Assembly: GCF_900101825.1 (NCBI RefSeq)
Contig: NZ_FNAG01000005.1
Span: 62,001-126,000, forward strand
Direction: 5' to 3'
Length of the DNA: 64,000 bases
From: Aquimonas voraii
Lineage (GTDB): Bacteria > Pseudomonadota > Gammaproteobacteria > Xanthomonadales > Xanthomonadaceae
Part shown: piece by piece, positions 50,904 to 59,350 of the stretch
Position numbering within the stretch: position 1 is the first letter of the stretch
How the letters are laid out: each line of letters begins with the position of its first letter
Program-made: the position numbers and the translations under genes
Notes under the pieces: model-generated
What the model saw: only the letters and a program-made list of their open reading frames with translations
Database searches by the model: none
Told to the model about the DNA's origin: nothing

Positions 50904-50992
50904 CTCCAGCGCTCCGTGACGGACCCACGGATCGGGCCCTGCACGGGATACGCGCGTTGCGCAGGAAGGCGGACATGCCACGCGCCATGGTT

Positions 50993-52288
50993 TCACTCGA
51001 AGCCGTCCGAGAAGAGCTGGCCCAGACGACCCACATCGGCCACCACGAAGGTGTCGGTGAGGGCGTTGGTGTCGCCACTCACGATCGTGCTGGCATTCGA
51101 GGCGTAGGCCATCAGCACGCCGTTCTCGCCCATTGCGTGCCAGCTCTCGGCAACGCCGTTGCTCACTCCGCCCGCGGTGCTGCCGCTGAGCAGGAACAGA
51201 CTGGAGGGCGCGCGGAACAGCCAGACCTGGCGGCCGCTGCCGGGGCTGTCCGAGCAGAGGAAGCTGACATCGCCCCGGTTCGACACCGTCGGCAGACTGC
51301 AGGCGAAGCTGTTCGGTGGCGTCGGAAGGGCAAGCAGCTGTCCGCTGCTGCGGTCCAGACGGAACAGACCGCTGTGCGCGCCGCCGACCAGGTTGGTGGC
51401 AAAGCTGCGGAAGGCCACATAGCGGCCGTTGCGCGAGAGGCTGGGCTGGTCGCTGCTGCTGTTGCCGGCCTGGCCCTGGGCGTTGAGGCTGAGCAGGGCG
51501 GTGGTCTGTGCTTGGCGATCGCGCAGGTGAATCTGGAAGGCGGTGTTGTCCGGTATCGATGTCAGGTTGCCGCGCGCGCTGAACACTGCGTAGCGCGCAT
51601 CGCCACTGAGGCTGGGCATCCAGCTCTCCTGCGCGCCCTCGGCCACCTGTCCCCCGGCATTGCTCAGCGACAGCCGTTCGGTGGTGCCGGTGTTCATGTC
51701 GGTCAGCAGCAGATCGCTTTGACCGTTGGTGTCGTTCGGCAGCTGGTTGCTGGCCTGGCTGTAGTAGGCGACGTAGCGGCCGTCATCCGACACGGTCGGA
51801 TAGCGTGCCTGGCCGTTGATCAGCCCGTTCAGTCCGTTGGAGACGCGGCGCGTGGTTTGGCTGACGCGATCACGAAGGTAGAGGGTCAGGAACTGCGGCT
51901 GATCGATGCCCAGGATGTTGCTGGCGAAACTGCTGAAGGCGACGAAGCGGGCATTGCCGCTGAAGGCCGGATGCACCGCGTTGCCGTTGCTGCCGAGGCC
52001 GTTGGGCGCCGCGCTGATCAGCTCCAGCGCATCGGTGACGGCGTCCTGCACATAGATCTGTGCCGCGCCGGTCTGATGATCGAGCCCGAGATTGCGGGCA
52101 CTGGTCGAGTAGGCGACCAGCAGCGCCCCGTCATGCACGGCGGGATGCTGGACGTCGCCATTGGCCTGATTGCCGCTGCTGCCGGTGATGCGGAACAGAC
52201 CGAGGTCGCCGGCGAACGCCAGCGGCGCGCCGGCCGCCAGCATTAGCGAGAGCAGCAGGTGCTGCGAGGGCTTGCGGAACATGCTCAT
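50993..52288 (-). CDS. Secreted TolB-like beta-propeller protein with LFSDGFE C-terminus
   Basis: The 431-residue product has a signal peptide (MSMFRKPSQHLLLSLMLAAGAPLAFA). The mature part is built of repeats of about 50 residues carrying the pattern xxPxxSxDGRYVAFxSxAxNL (for example YPTVSDDGRYVAYYSQASNQL and QPSLSRNGRYVAFRSFATNLV), the hallmark of TolB/PD40-type propeller blades. Six or seven such blades are visible. It ends LGQLFSDGFE, the same tail as two other secreted proteins here. A structural or binding role outside the cytoplasm is likely; there is no catalytic motif. It follows the beta-helix gene on the same strand. Confidence 0.8.
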   Translation of the reverse strand: MSMFRKPSQHLLLSLMLAAGAPLAFAGDLGLFRITGSSGNQANGDVQHPAVHDGALLVAYSTSARNLGLDHQTGAAQIYVQDAVTDALELISAAPNGLGSNGNAVHPAFSGNARFVAFSSFASNILGIDQPQFLTLYLRDRVSQTTRRVSNGLNGLINGQARYPTVSDDGRYVAYYSQASNQLPNDTNGQSDLLLTDMNTGTTERLSLSNAGGQVAEGAQESWMPSLSGDARYAVFSARGNLTSIPDNTAFQIHLRDRQAQTTALLSLNAQGQAGNSSSDQPSLSRNGRYVAFRSFATNLVGGAHSGLFRLDRSSGQLLALPTPPNSFACSLPTVSNRGDVSFLCSDSPGSGRQVWLFRAPSSLFLLSGSTAGGVSNGVAESWHAMGENGVLMAYASNASTIVSGDTNALTDTFVVADVGRLGQLFSDGFE

Positions 52289-52361
52289 GGGGTGGACTCC
52301 CGGGCGCGAAGCGGCCCTGTCACCGCGCCTGACGAGAAGTCGCGCGACCGCGTGTCACCGC

Positions 52362-54422
52362 TCAGAAGGCCGTGCCCTCGAAGCCATCGCGGAACAGCGC
52401 GCCGCCGGCGCAGTCCTCGATCTGCTCGGGCAGGATCAGCACGTGGAAGCGCGCGCCCAGCGGCAGCGCACCGGTGTTCGAGAACAGCTGGTGGCGGCCG
52501 AGCGTGGGCAGGTACTCGACGTCGACGATGGAGCCGGCCGCGCTGCTGCCGGCCAGCGGCATCACCTGGATCTGCGCGCAGGCGACACCGTCGAGGCGTG
52601 GATGCCCGATCAGGCTGCCGGAACTGCCGTTGCGGTTGTCGGCACGCACCTCGTGCACGAAGGCCTGCGGGCTGGGCAGCTGCGAGTAGAGGTTCCAGCG
52701 CGTGTTTGTGACCAAGTTGCTGCCGTCGGCGGTGACCAGGTTCCAGCGGCTGCCGACATAGGACAGCACCACCGGGCCGGGGTGGAAGGGTGTGCCGAAG
52801 GGCGTGGCCTGGGTCGCCAGAACGATGCGCTCGGGCTGGCCGTTGATCGGGCTCCAGTCGATGAGGCTGCTGCCGTCCAGCGTGTTGCTGCCGCTGGCCA
52901 GGTGCTGGAACACGCCGTTGGTGCTGGTGCCGATCGGCGCGAACAGGTTGAAGGCGACGCCTTGGGCCATGTTCTGGCCGCCCAGATTGGTGATGAACCA
53001 CTGGTCGAAGAAGCTCACGCCGACGGGTGCATTGTTGGTCACCGGGCCCGCGCCAAAGTTGCGGGTGAGGAAGATGCGGCGGCTGCTGTCGAGGTCGAGC
53101 TCGGCGTCGATGAGCGGAAACTGCGGGCTGGCCGCGCTCGTGGTCTTGCGCCGCTGCAGTGCGCGATGCCCGAATTCGAAGGCTCCGATATCCACGGCGT
53201 TGACGAACCGGCGCAGGCCGTCGGCGTCATGGCTCTGCACTGAAGCAGGCACCCGCAGCAGGGCGAAGCCGTTGCCGGCGTCGCGTGCCGGCGAGGTCGC
53301 ACTCAGCCGTGGCGCCAGCATCGAGCGCAGCTGCGGATCGACGCTGAGATCGTTGGCACCGGGGGTGTGTGCGCCGGCCGGGTTGTTCTGCCATTTGAGG
53401 TTCCAGTCGGCGGTGGCATTGCCGCCCGCGCTGGGCGTGTTCTGCAAGCCAAACCGGGTATTGGCGATCAGGTTGTTGAAGATGCCGCCCGTCACCTGCC
53501 CGACCGGCGTACCGCCCGAGCCACCCCAGTGGCTCAGCACCAGGCCGCTGCCGAAGACGATGGTGTTGTTGATCGCCTCCAGCTCGATGCTGCCGTTGTT
53601 GGTGACCACGTCGAGACCGCCGCCGGTGAAGTTTCCTCCGCCGACCAGGGCATTGCTGACGACGTCGGCGCGAATGGTCGAAGCCGTACTGCTGAAGCGA
53701 CCCTCGCTGATCCGCAGCGCGCGCGCGAACAGGCCCTGGATCTCGTTGGCGTGGGCGATCACGTCGGCATCGGCGCCGCCGGCGATGTCGACGAACACGC
53801 CCTGGCCCTGGCCCTGGGCGCCGGCCCGAATGCGGTTGTGGCTCACCTCGATCCGCGCGCGCCGACCGCTGCCGAACAGGGACAGCTGGACGCCCGCATC
53901 GAACAGGCTGGGGGCGACCAGTTCCAGGTCATTGTTCACCACGCGAACCTCATGCACCTCGGTGCTGGCCGAGGAGCCGAGGTCAACGATGATGCCGCTG
54001 TGCGCCGTGGCGAGGCTGGCGCGCATGCGCAGGCCGCTGACTTCGATCTGCGCGCGACCGCTGCTGGCATGGTTCACCTGGATGCGACCGTTCTGCATGC
54101 CGAAGTCCTGCAGGCGCAGCACAAGGTCGGCGCTGCCGCTGCTGCTGGCGGTGATCCTTCGGCCATCGGCGAACTGGACGCGCGAGGCGCTGCGGCCGCG
54201 CAGCGTGAGGCTGCGTCCGATGCTGATGTTCTCGTCGATCGCGACGCCGGGAACGAGATCCAGAATGGCATCGGCCGGCGCACTGTCGACACAGGCCTGC
54301 AGGGAGCCCGCGCAGGCGCCGCTGCCGGGCCAGGTCAATACGAAAGAGCCGGCGTGGGCAACCGGGAGGCCACCCAGCAGTACGGTGAGAAGGGCGAGGG
54401 CGGACGAACGCGAGGCGGACAT
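52362..54422 (-). CDS. Secreted beta-helix repeat protein with LFRDGFE tail
   Basis: The 686-residue product begins with a signal peptide (MSASRSSALALLTVLLGGLPVAHA). Residues of about 40-400 form a right-handed parallel beta-helix with asparagine-rich rungs (IEVSHNRIRAG, VIAHANEIQG, FNNLIANTRFG), opened by CAGSLQACVDSAPADAILDLVPG, as in choice-of-anchor and CSLREA-like proteins. The C-terminal 200 residues are beta-rich with HPRLDGVACAQIQV. It ends ALFRDGFEGTAF, with LFxDGFE five residues before the end. It is the first gene of a minus-strand group with the propeller protein, 73 bases apart. Adhesion or surface binding is plausible but unproven. Confidence 0.78.
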   Translation of the reverse strand: MSASRSSALALLTVLLGGLPVAHAGSFVLTWPGSGACAGSLQACVDSAPADAILDLVPGVAIDENISIGRSLTLRGRSASRVQFADGRRITASSSGSADLVLRLQDFGMQNGRIQVNHASSGRAQIEVSGLRMRASLATAHSGIIVDLGSSASTEVHEVRVVNNDLELVAPSLFDAGVQLSLFGSGRRARIEVSHNRIRAGAQGQGQGVFVDIAGGADADVIAHANEIQGLFARALRISEGRFSSTASTIRADVVSNALVGGGNFTGGGLDVVTNNGSIELEAINNTIVFGSGLVLSHWGGSGGTPVGQVTGGIFNNLIANTRFGLQNTPSAGGNATADWNLKWQNNPAGAHTPGANDLSVDPQLRSMLAPRLSATSPARDAGNGFALLRVPASVQSHDADGLRRFVNAVDIGAFEFGHRALQRRKTTSAASPQFPLIDAELDLDSSRRIFLTRNFGAGPVTNNAPVGVSFFDQWFITNLGGQNMAQGVAFNLFAPIGTSTNGVFQHLASGSNTLDGSSLIDWSPINGQPERIVLATQATPFGTPFHPGPVVLSYVGSRWNLVTADGSNLVTNTRWNLYSQLPSPQAFVHEVRADNRNGSSGSLIGHPRLDGVACAQIQVMPLAGSSAAGSIVDVEYLPTLGRHQLFSNTGALPLGARFHVLILPEQIEDCAGGALFRDGFEGTAF

Positions 54423-54518
54423 GCGTGCAGCTCCGTGAGGACAGGGCACACGGTCGGCCTGTTGCCGACCTGTGACCCTGCAATACGAAGTCCGGCGCCG
54501 GCAAAGGACAGCTCGACG

Positions 54519-54701
54519 CTACTCGCGGTCGACGCCGAGGTCCTCGAGTTCGCCCTCGTCATCCAGTCGCAGGCTCAGGCTGATCGGGCGGCAGCAGACC
54601 GGGCAGTCCTCGGTGTACTCGGACTCGCCGTAGGACAGATCGACGAAGGCATCGAAGCCCTCGCCGCACCAGGGGCAGTGGATATGGCGTTCGGTGAGCA
54701 T
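54519..54701 (-). CDS. CPXCG motif-containing zinc-ribbon-like small protein
   Basis: The 60-residue protein has two cysteine pairs, CPWCGEG and CPVCCRP, 25 residues apart, which form the CPXCG family signature and probably bind zinc. The sequence HIHCPWCGEGFDAFVDLSYGESEYTEDCPVCCRPI is complete; the acidic tail ELEDLGVDRE is usual. The function is unknown. It lies downstream of hemW on the same strand, with heptad-array unit D between them. Confidence 0.88.
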   Translation of the reverse strand: MLTERHIHCPWCGEGFDAFVDLSYGESEYTEDCPVCCRPISLSLRLDDEGELEDLGVDRE

Positions 54702-54710
54702 GTTGGGAGC

Positions 54711-54824
54711 CGGGAATCGGGAATCGGGAATGGTGGAAGCCGGCGGTGTGAAGCGCGCGCAGACGAAGCGCGCGGTGAAGCTGCGCTTCTGACGATTGCC
54801 GATTCCCAGCTCACGATTCCCCGC
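54711..54824. repeat. Inverted heptad-array unit D (CGGGAAT variant)
   Basis: The left end has CGGGAAT x3 (54711-54731). The right end is a decayed inverted array (GATTCCC repeats, 54795-54824) that ends two bases beyond the hemW stop codon. The unit is shorter and more diverged than units A-C. Confidence 0.6.
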
Positions 54825-54825
54825 T

Positions 54826-55989
54826 TCAAGCCAGAAAAAGCCCGATCAAGTCGTTCTGGTACTGCTGCCCCAGCGCCGAGGCGCGGAAACGCTCGCCGTC
54901 GGTGTCCAGCCAGCCGCGCGCCTGCGCCTGGGCGAAGGCGGCATCGAGCGCGCTGCGCGGCAGGCCGGTGCGAGCCTCGAAAGTCGAGAGGCTGCTGCCT
55001 TCGAGCAGGCGCAGCGCGTTCAGCATGAACTCGAAGGGCAGGTCACTGGCGCCGATGTGCTGCTCGCCGCCGATGCGTGCCGGCCCGGCGGCGGCGTCCA
55101 GGTAGGCCTGCGGATGCTTCAGCTTCCAGCGCCGCAGGATGGCGTCTTCGGCGGGCAGGGTGATCTTGCCGTGGGCGCCGGCGCCGATGCCCAGGTAGTC
55201 GCCGAACTGCCAGTAGTTGAGGTTGTGCTGGCTGCGGCGGCCGGGCCGCGCGTAGGCCGAGATCTCGTACTGCGCGTAGCCGGCTTCGGCCAGGCGCTGC
55301 TGGCAGGCCGCCTGCATGTCCCAGGCGCTGTCCTCGTCGGGCAGGCCCGGTGGCGGCTTGGCGGCGAACAGGGTGTTGGGCTCCAGCGTGAGGTGGTAGT
55401 GGCTCAGGTGCTCGGGCGCGAGCGCGATGGCCTGCTCCAGGTCCGACAGCGCGCCGTCGAGCGTCTGCCCGGGCAGGGCGTACATCAGGTCCAGGTTGAT
55501 GTTGTCGAAGCCGGCGGCGCGGGCGAGCTCGAAAGCGCGCTTGGCCTGGCCGCTGTCGTGGATGCGGCCGAGCGCGGCGAGGCGGGCGTTGTCGAAGCTC
55601 TGCACGCCGAAGCTGATGCGATTCACGCCGGCCGCACGGTAGGCCTCGAAGCGGTCGAACTCGGCGGTGCCGGGGTTGGTTTCGAGCGTGACTTCGAGCC
55701 CCGGCATCAGCCGCAGGCGGGCGGCGACGCCCTCAAGAATCTCGCCGATCGCGGCCCCCGGAAACAGGCTGGGCGTGCCGCCGCCGAAGAAGATGCTCGA
55801 CACCGGCCGACCCCAGACCTGCGGCAGCTCCTGGTCGAGGTCGGCCAGCAGGGCGCGCACGTAGTCGACCACCGGCAGCGCCTCGGGCACGCGGTGAGAG
55901 TTGAAGTCGCAGTAGGGGCATTTGCGCACGCACCAGGGGATGTGGATGTAGAGCGCGAGCGGCGGCAGGCTGAGCACGGGCGTTGGCAT
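54826..55989 (-). CDS. hemW: Radical SAM heme chaperone HemW
   Basis: The 387-residue protein has the radical-SAM cluster motif CVRKCPYCDFNSH (CxxxCxxC, about residues 22-29) right after the LALYIHIPWC opening of the HemN/HemW family. FFGGGTPSLFPG, NPGTAEFDRFEAYRAAGVNRISFGVQSFD and INLDLMYALPGQT follow. The extra N-terminal extension with the fourth cysteine needed in true HemN is absent, so HemW, which binds heme and passes it to respiratory enzymes, is the better call. The ATG at 55987-55989 was chosen by homology. Its stop is followed directly by repeat unit D. Confidence 0.9.
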   Translation of the reverse strand: MPTPVLSLPPLALYIHIPWCVRKCPYCDFNSHRVPEALPVVDYVRALLADLDQELPQVWGRPVSSIFFGGGTPSLFPGAAIGEILEGVAARLRLMPGLEVTLETNPGTAEFDRFEAYRAAGVNRISFGVQSFDNARLAALGRIHDSGQAKRAFELARAAGFDNINLDLMYALPGQTLDGALSDLEQAIALAPEHLSHYHLTLEPNTLFAAKPPPGLPDEDSAWDMQAACQQRLAEAGYAQYEISAYARPGRRSQHNLNYWQFGDYLGIGAGAHGKITLPAEDAILRRWKLKHPQAYLDAAAGPARIGGEQHIGASDLPFEFMLNALRLLEGSSLSTFEARTGLPRSALDAAFAQAQARGWLDTDGERFRASALGQQYQNDLIGLFLA

Positions 55990-56179
55990 CGTCGGACGGC
56001 CGCCCAGCATGCCAGCGCGGTTGGGCGCCGCACAGGGCGCCCGGGCCGGCTTCGCTGCGTCTTTGCGCGCCTGTGGGTACAAGGCGCCGCCGCCGACGTG
56101 AAGCGGCGGCCTGGAACTTGCACGCGCTGCCGGGTTTGCGGCGTCGCGCCGCAGGCTGGGACGGCCATGCGGGTGCGCC

Positions 56180-58351
56180 GTGCGCTGCCTGCAGGCCATT
56201 GAGGGGGTCGGGGGCTTGGACGCGAACACCACGCTGCGCTCGGGGCGCACCTTGGAACTGCCGCCGCAGTTCGACGCCGGCACGCTCGGTCGCGGAATGC
56301 TGCGCCTGTTCGCCCATTCCACCCGCACGGCGCTGGCGCTGCTGGACCAGGACAGTCGTCTGCTCTGGGCCAATCCGGCTTTTGATGGGCTGGGCCTGTG
56401 CGCGGGCGATGCCTGGCTGGGCCAGCCCCTGATGTCTGTTCTGGCGCCGGGCGCGCCGGCCGACGAGCCGGATGACACCGCCCTGTTGCGCATGGCCCTG
56501 CAGCAGCAGGCCGCCACCCACACCACGCTGTCGGTGCGCACGCCGGATGGCCGGCGCCTGTGGCTGGAGGCCGACCTGCAGCCGCTGCGCGAGCACGGCG
56601 CCGCCGCCGCCGGCTTCGCCCTGGTGCTGCATGACGTCAGTGCGCAGGTGCGCGAGCGGCGCCGGCTGCGTCGACTGATCGACTCGACCATCGCCGGCAT
56701 CGTGGTGCAGGACGCTTCGGGTCGGATCGTCGACTGCAATGCCGAGGCCGAGCGCCTGTTGGGCCGCAGCCGCGCCCAGCTGCTGTCCGCCAGCTCGGAG
56801 AGTGGCGACTGGGACGCGATCCGCGAGGACGGCAGCGCCTACCCGGGCAGCGAGCATCCCGGCATGCGCGTTCTGCGCGACGGCGTGGCCGTGCGCGGCG
56901 ACGTCATGGGCATCCGTCTGCCCGGCGGCGAGCGCCGCTGGATCGAGGTCAACACCGAGCTGATGACCGACCACGACAGCGGCGAGCGCTCGGTGGTCAA
57001 CAGCTTCATCAATCTCACCGCGCAGAAAGCCGTGCAGGCGCAGATGCATGCCGAGCGCGAACGCCTGCTGGCCAGCCTTGAAAGCACGCGCGCCGGCGTC
57101 TGGGAGTGGCAGGTCGACAGCGGCGCCCTGCAGGTCGACGCGCGCTGGGCCGAGATCATCGGCGAGACGGTGGATGCGCTGCAGCCGCTCAGCATCGAGC
57201 GCATCCTGCCGCGCCTGCACCCGGATGACATCGCGATCGTGGATGCCGCCGCCCAGGCACATTTCAGCGGCCGCGGCGAACATTACGAATGCGAGCTGCG
57301 CCTGCGCCATCGCGAGGGTCACTGGGTGTGGGTGCTGGTGCGCGGGCGGGTCGCCCTGCGCGACGCCGCCGGCCAGCCGCTGCGGGTCTACGGCACTCAT
57401 ACCGAAATCAGCCAGCGCAAGCGCACCGAGGCCGAGCTGGCGCGCACCCAGGTGCTGCTGCAGGGTCTGTTCGAGCGTTCGCCCCTGGGCGTGGCGTTGA
57501 ACGATCTGGTCGGTGGGCGCTTCCTCGACGCCAACGCCGCGCTGCTGCGCATGCTCGGTTATTCCCGTGCGCAGCTGCTGGCCGCGAGCTATTGGGACAT
57601 CACCCCGCGCGACTACGCCGAAGCCGAGGCCGAACAGCTGCGCAGCCTGATGCAGACCGGCGCCTACGGGCCCTACGAGAAGGAGTTCCTGCATGCGAGC
57701 GGGCGCCGCCTGCCGGTGCTGCTGTCGGGCATCCGCATCACCCAGCCGGACGGCGCCGAGCAGGTCTGGTCGGTGGTGCAGGACCTGTCCGAGCGGCGCC
57801 AGTTCGAACAGCAGCTGCAGCGCGCCGCGCTGACCGACGAGCTGACCGGCCTGCCCAACCGCGGTCTGCTGCTGCAGCGCCTGCAGCAGGTGCTGCGCGA
57901 GCTGCGTGCCGGCCAGCGCGCTGGCGCCGCCCTGCTGTTCGTCGACTTCGACCGCTTCAAGCAGATCAACGACAGCTACGGCCACGATGCCGGCGATGAC
58001 CTGCTGCGCAAGGCGGCCCTGCGCATGCGCGCGGCCCTGCGCGCCGACGACATCGGCCTGCAGGGCGGCCACGGCAACGTGGTCGCCCGTTTCGGCGGCG
58101 ACGAGTTCGTGGTGCTGCTGGCCGATGTCCACGAGCCCGCGGCGGCCGCGCATCTGGCCGAACGCCTGGTCGAAACCATCGCCCCCGGCTATCGCTTGGG
58201 CGGCGCCGAGGTGCGGCTCGACGTCAGCGTCGGCGTGGTCATGCTCGATGACCCCGGCGCCAGCGCGGACGAGATCCTGCGCCGCGCCGACCGCGCCATG
58301 TACCGCGCCAAGGACGCGGGCGGTGGCCGGGTCCAGCTCGGCGGCGATTGA
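56180..58351 (+). CDS. PAS-PAS-PAS-PAS-GGDEF diguanylate cyclase
   Basis: The 723-residue protein has no clear membrane helices. Four PAS-like sensory domains follow one another (about 35-155, 162-295, 300-425 and 430-550), the third and fourth ending in PAC motifs (HTEISQRKRTEAEL, VQDLSERRQFEQQL). The GGDEF domain (about 555-720) is intact, with LTDELTGLPNRG, FVDFDRFKQIND, RFGGDEFVVLL at 637 and DEILRRADRAMYRAK. The segment before GGDEF is longer than usual and lacks the RxxD inhibitory site, so the cyclase may not be product-inhibited. It starts at a GTG. It is divergent from hemW by 190 bases; that gap shows nothing else. Confidence 0.9.
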   Translation: MRCLQAIEGVGGLDANTTLRSGRTLELPPQFDAGTLGRGMLRLFAHSTRTALALLDQDSRLLWANPAFDGLGLCAGDAWLGQPLMSVLAPGAPADEPDDTALLRMALQQQAATHTTLSVRTPDGRRLWLEADLQPLREHGAAAAGFALVLHDVSAQVRERRRLRRLIDSTIAGIVVQDASGRIVDCNAEAERLLGRSRAQLLSASSESGDWDAIREDGSAYPGSEHPGMRVLRDGVAVRGDVMGIRLPGGERRWIEVNTELMTDHDSGERSVVNSFINLTAQKAVQAQMHAERERLLASLESTRAGVWEWQVDSGALQVDARWAEIIGETVDALQPLSIERILPRLHPDDIAIVDAAAQAHFSGRGEHYECELRLRHREGHWVWVLVRGRVALRDAAGQPLRVYGTHTEISQRKRTEAELARTQVLLQGLFERSPLGVALNDLVGGRFLDANAALLRMLGYSRAQLLAASYWDITPRDYAEAEAEQLRSLMQTGAYGPYEKEFLHASGRRLPVLLSGIRITQPDGAEQVWSVVQDLSERRQFEQQLQRAALTDELTGLPNRGLLLQRLQQVLRELRAGQRAGAALLFVDFDRFKQINDSYGHDAGDDLLRKAALRMRAALRADDIGLQGGHGNVVARFGGDEFVVLLADVHEPAAAAHLAERLVETIAPGYRLGGAEVRLDVSVGVVMLDDPGASADEILRRADRAMYRAKDAGGGRVQLGGD

Positions 58352-58383
58352 AACCGCGCCTGGACCCAGCCGGCGACGCCGAC

Positions 58384-59271
58384 TCAGCCCGCGACCGGAT
58401 GCGCCCTGAAGAAGGCCTGCACCTCGTCCAGCACCTCGGCGCGTGCGTCCTCCAGCACGTAGTGGCCGGCCTCGGCGTACTCGCGGGCTTCGGCACGGGG
58501 CAGCGCGCGGCGGAATTCGCGCAGGCAGGTGTGATCGAAGACGAAGTCCTGCATGCCCCACAGCAGCAGGGCGGGGCGGTCCGCGAACTCGGGCAGGCGA
58601 CGGCCGATCTCGGCCACGGTGTTCCAGGCCGGGTCGCCGGCGCCAAGCGGGATGTCCTGCACGAAGCGCAGGGTGGCGATGCGGTGGGCCCAGCTGTCAT
58701 AGGGCGCGGTGAAGGCACGGCGCTCGTCCGCCGGCATTGGCTTCTTCACCGCCAGCCGGGTCGCGCCGGCCGAGAAGGCATTGAAGCCGCGGATCAGCAG
58801 CGCACCCAGCCTGGAGTCGCGGCCCAGCTTGAGCAGGCCGGGCAGGCGTTTGTCCGCCGGCATGGTGAAGCCGGCGGTGTTGAGCAGCACCAGCCGCGCG
58901 ACCCGCTCTGGATGGCGCAGGGCCCAGCCCAGGCCGATCAGGCCGCCCCAGTCGTGCAGCACCAGGGTGACCGACCGTTCGGGCTCGATCGCCGCCAGCA
59001 GGCGATCCAGATCATCGATGCGGCTGTCCAGCGTGTAGCGGTAGCGGCTGTCGTCGGGCTTGTCGGACAGGCCCATGCCGATGTGGTCGGGCACGATGCA
59101 GCGGTGGCTGCCGCGCAGGGCCAGTACCAGGTGCCGGTAGTAGTAGGACCAGGTCGGATTGCCGTGGACCATGACCACGGCCGGGCCCTGGCCCTCGTCC
59201 AGGTAGCTCATTTCGAGGCCGTCGCCGCGGTCGAAACGGCGCGGCTGGAACGGGTAGTCGGGAAGCTTCAA
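58384..59271 (-). CDS. Alpha/beta hydrolase, haloalkane dehalogenase/OleB-like
   Basis: The 295-residue protein is an alpha/beta hydrolase of the haloalkane dehalogenase branch. HGNPTWSYYYRHL holds the oxyanion asparagine and tryptophan, the nucleophile is aspartate in VLHDWGGLIGLGWA, and AEAGHYVLED carries the catalytic histidine. LYDEG-type beginnings and the block PDHIGMGLSDKP are shared with OleB, the beta-lactone decarboxylase of long-chain olefin synthesis in xanthomonads. No oleA, oleC or oleD gene is nearby, so a dehalogenase, epoxide hydrolase or esterase role is equally open. The start at 59269-59271 is TTG; the next ATG is about 20 codons in. Confidence 0.78.
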   Translation of the reverse strand: MKLPDYPFQPRRFDRGDGLEMSYLDEGQGPAVVMVHGNPTWSYYYRHLVLALRGSHRCIVPDHIGMGLSDKPDDSRYRYTLDSRIDDLDRLLAAIEPERSVTLVLHDWGGLIGLGWALRHPERVARLVLLNTAGFTMPADKRLPGLLKLGRDSRLGALLIRGFNAFSAGATRLAVKKPMPADERRAFTAPYDSWAHRIATLRFVQDIPLGAGDPAWNTVAEIGRRLPEFADRPALLLWGMQDFVFDHTCLREFRRALPRAEAREYAEAGHYVLEDARAEVLDEVQAFFRAHPVAG

Positions 59272-59350
59272 GCGGGCGACGCCTTGGCAAAAGGGCGTCT
59301 ATGGTAGCCGCTTGCCGGGCCTGGCCCGGCAAACCGGGAATGCTGCTTGC

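Noticed and set aside
54826-55989. Oxygen-independent coproporphyrinogen oxidase HemN
   Set aside because: The N-terminal extension of HemN is missing and the sequence has the HemW length and beginning; the oxygen-dependent enzyme HemF is present at 40018.
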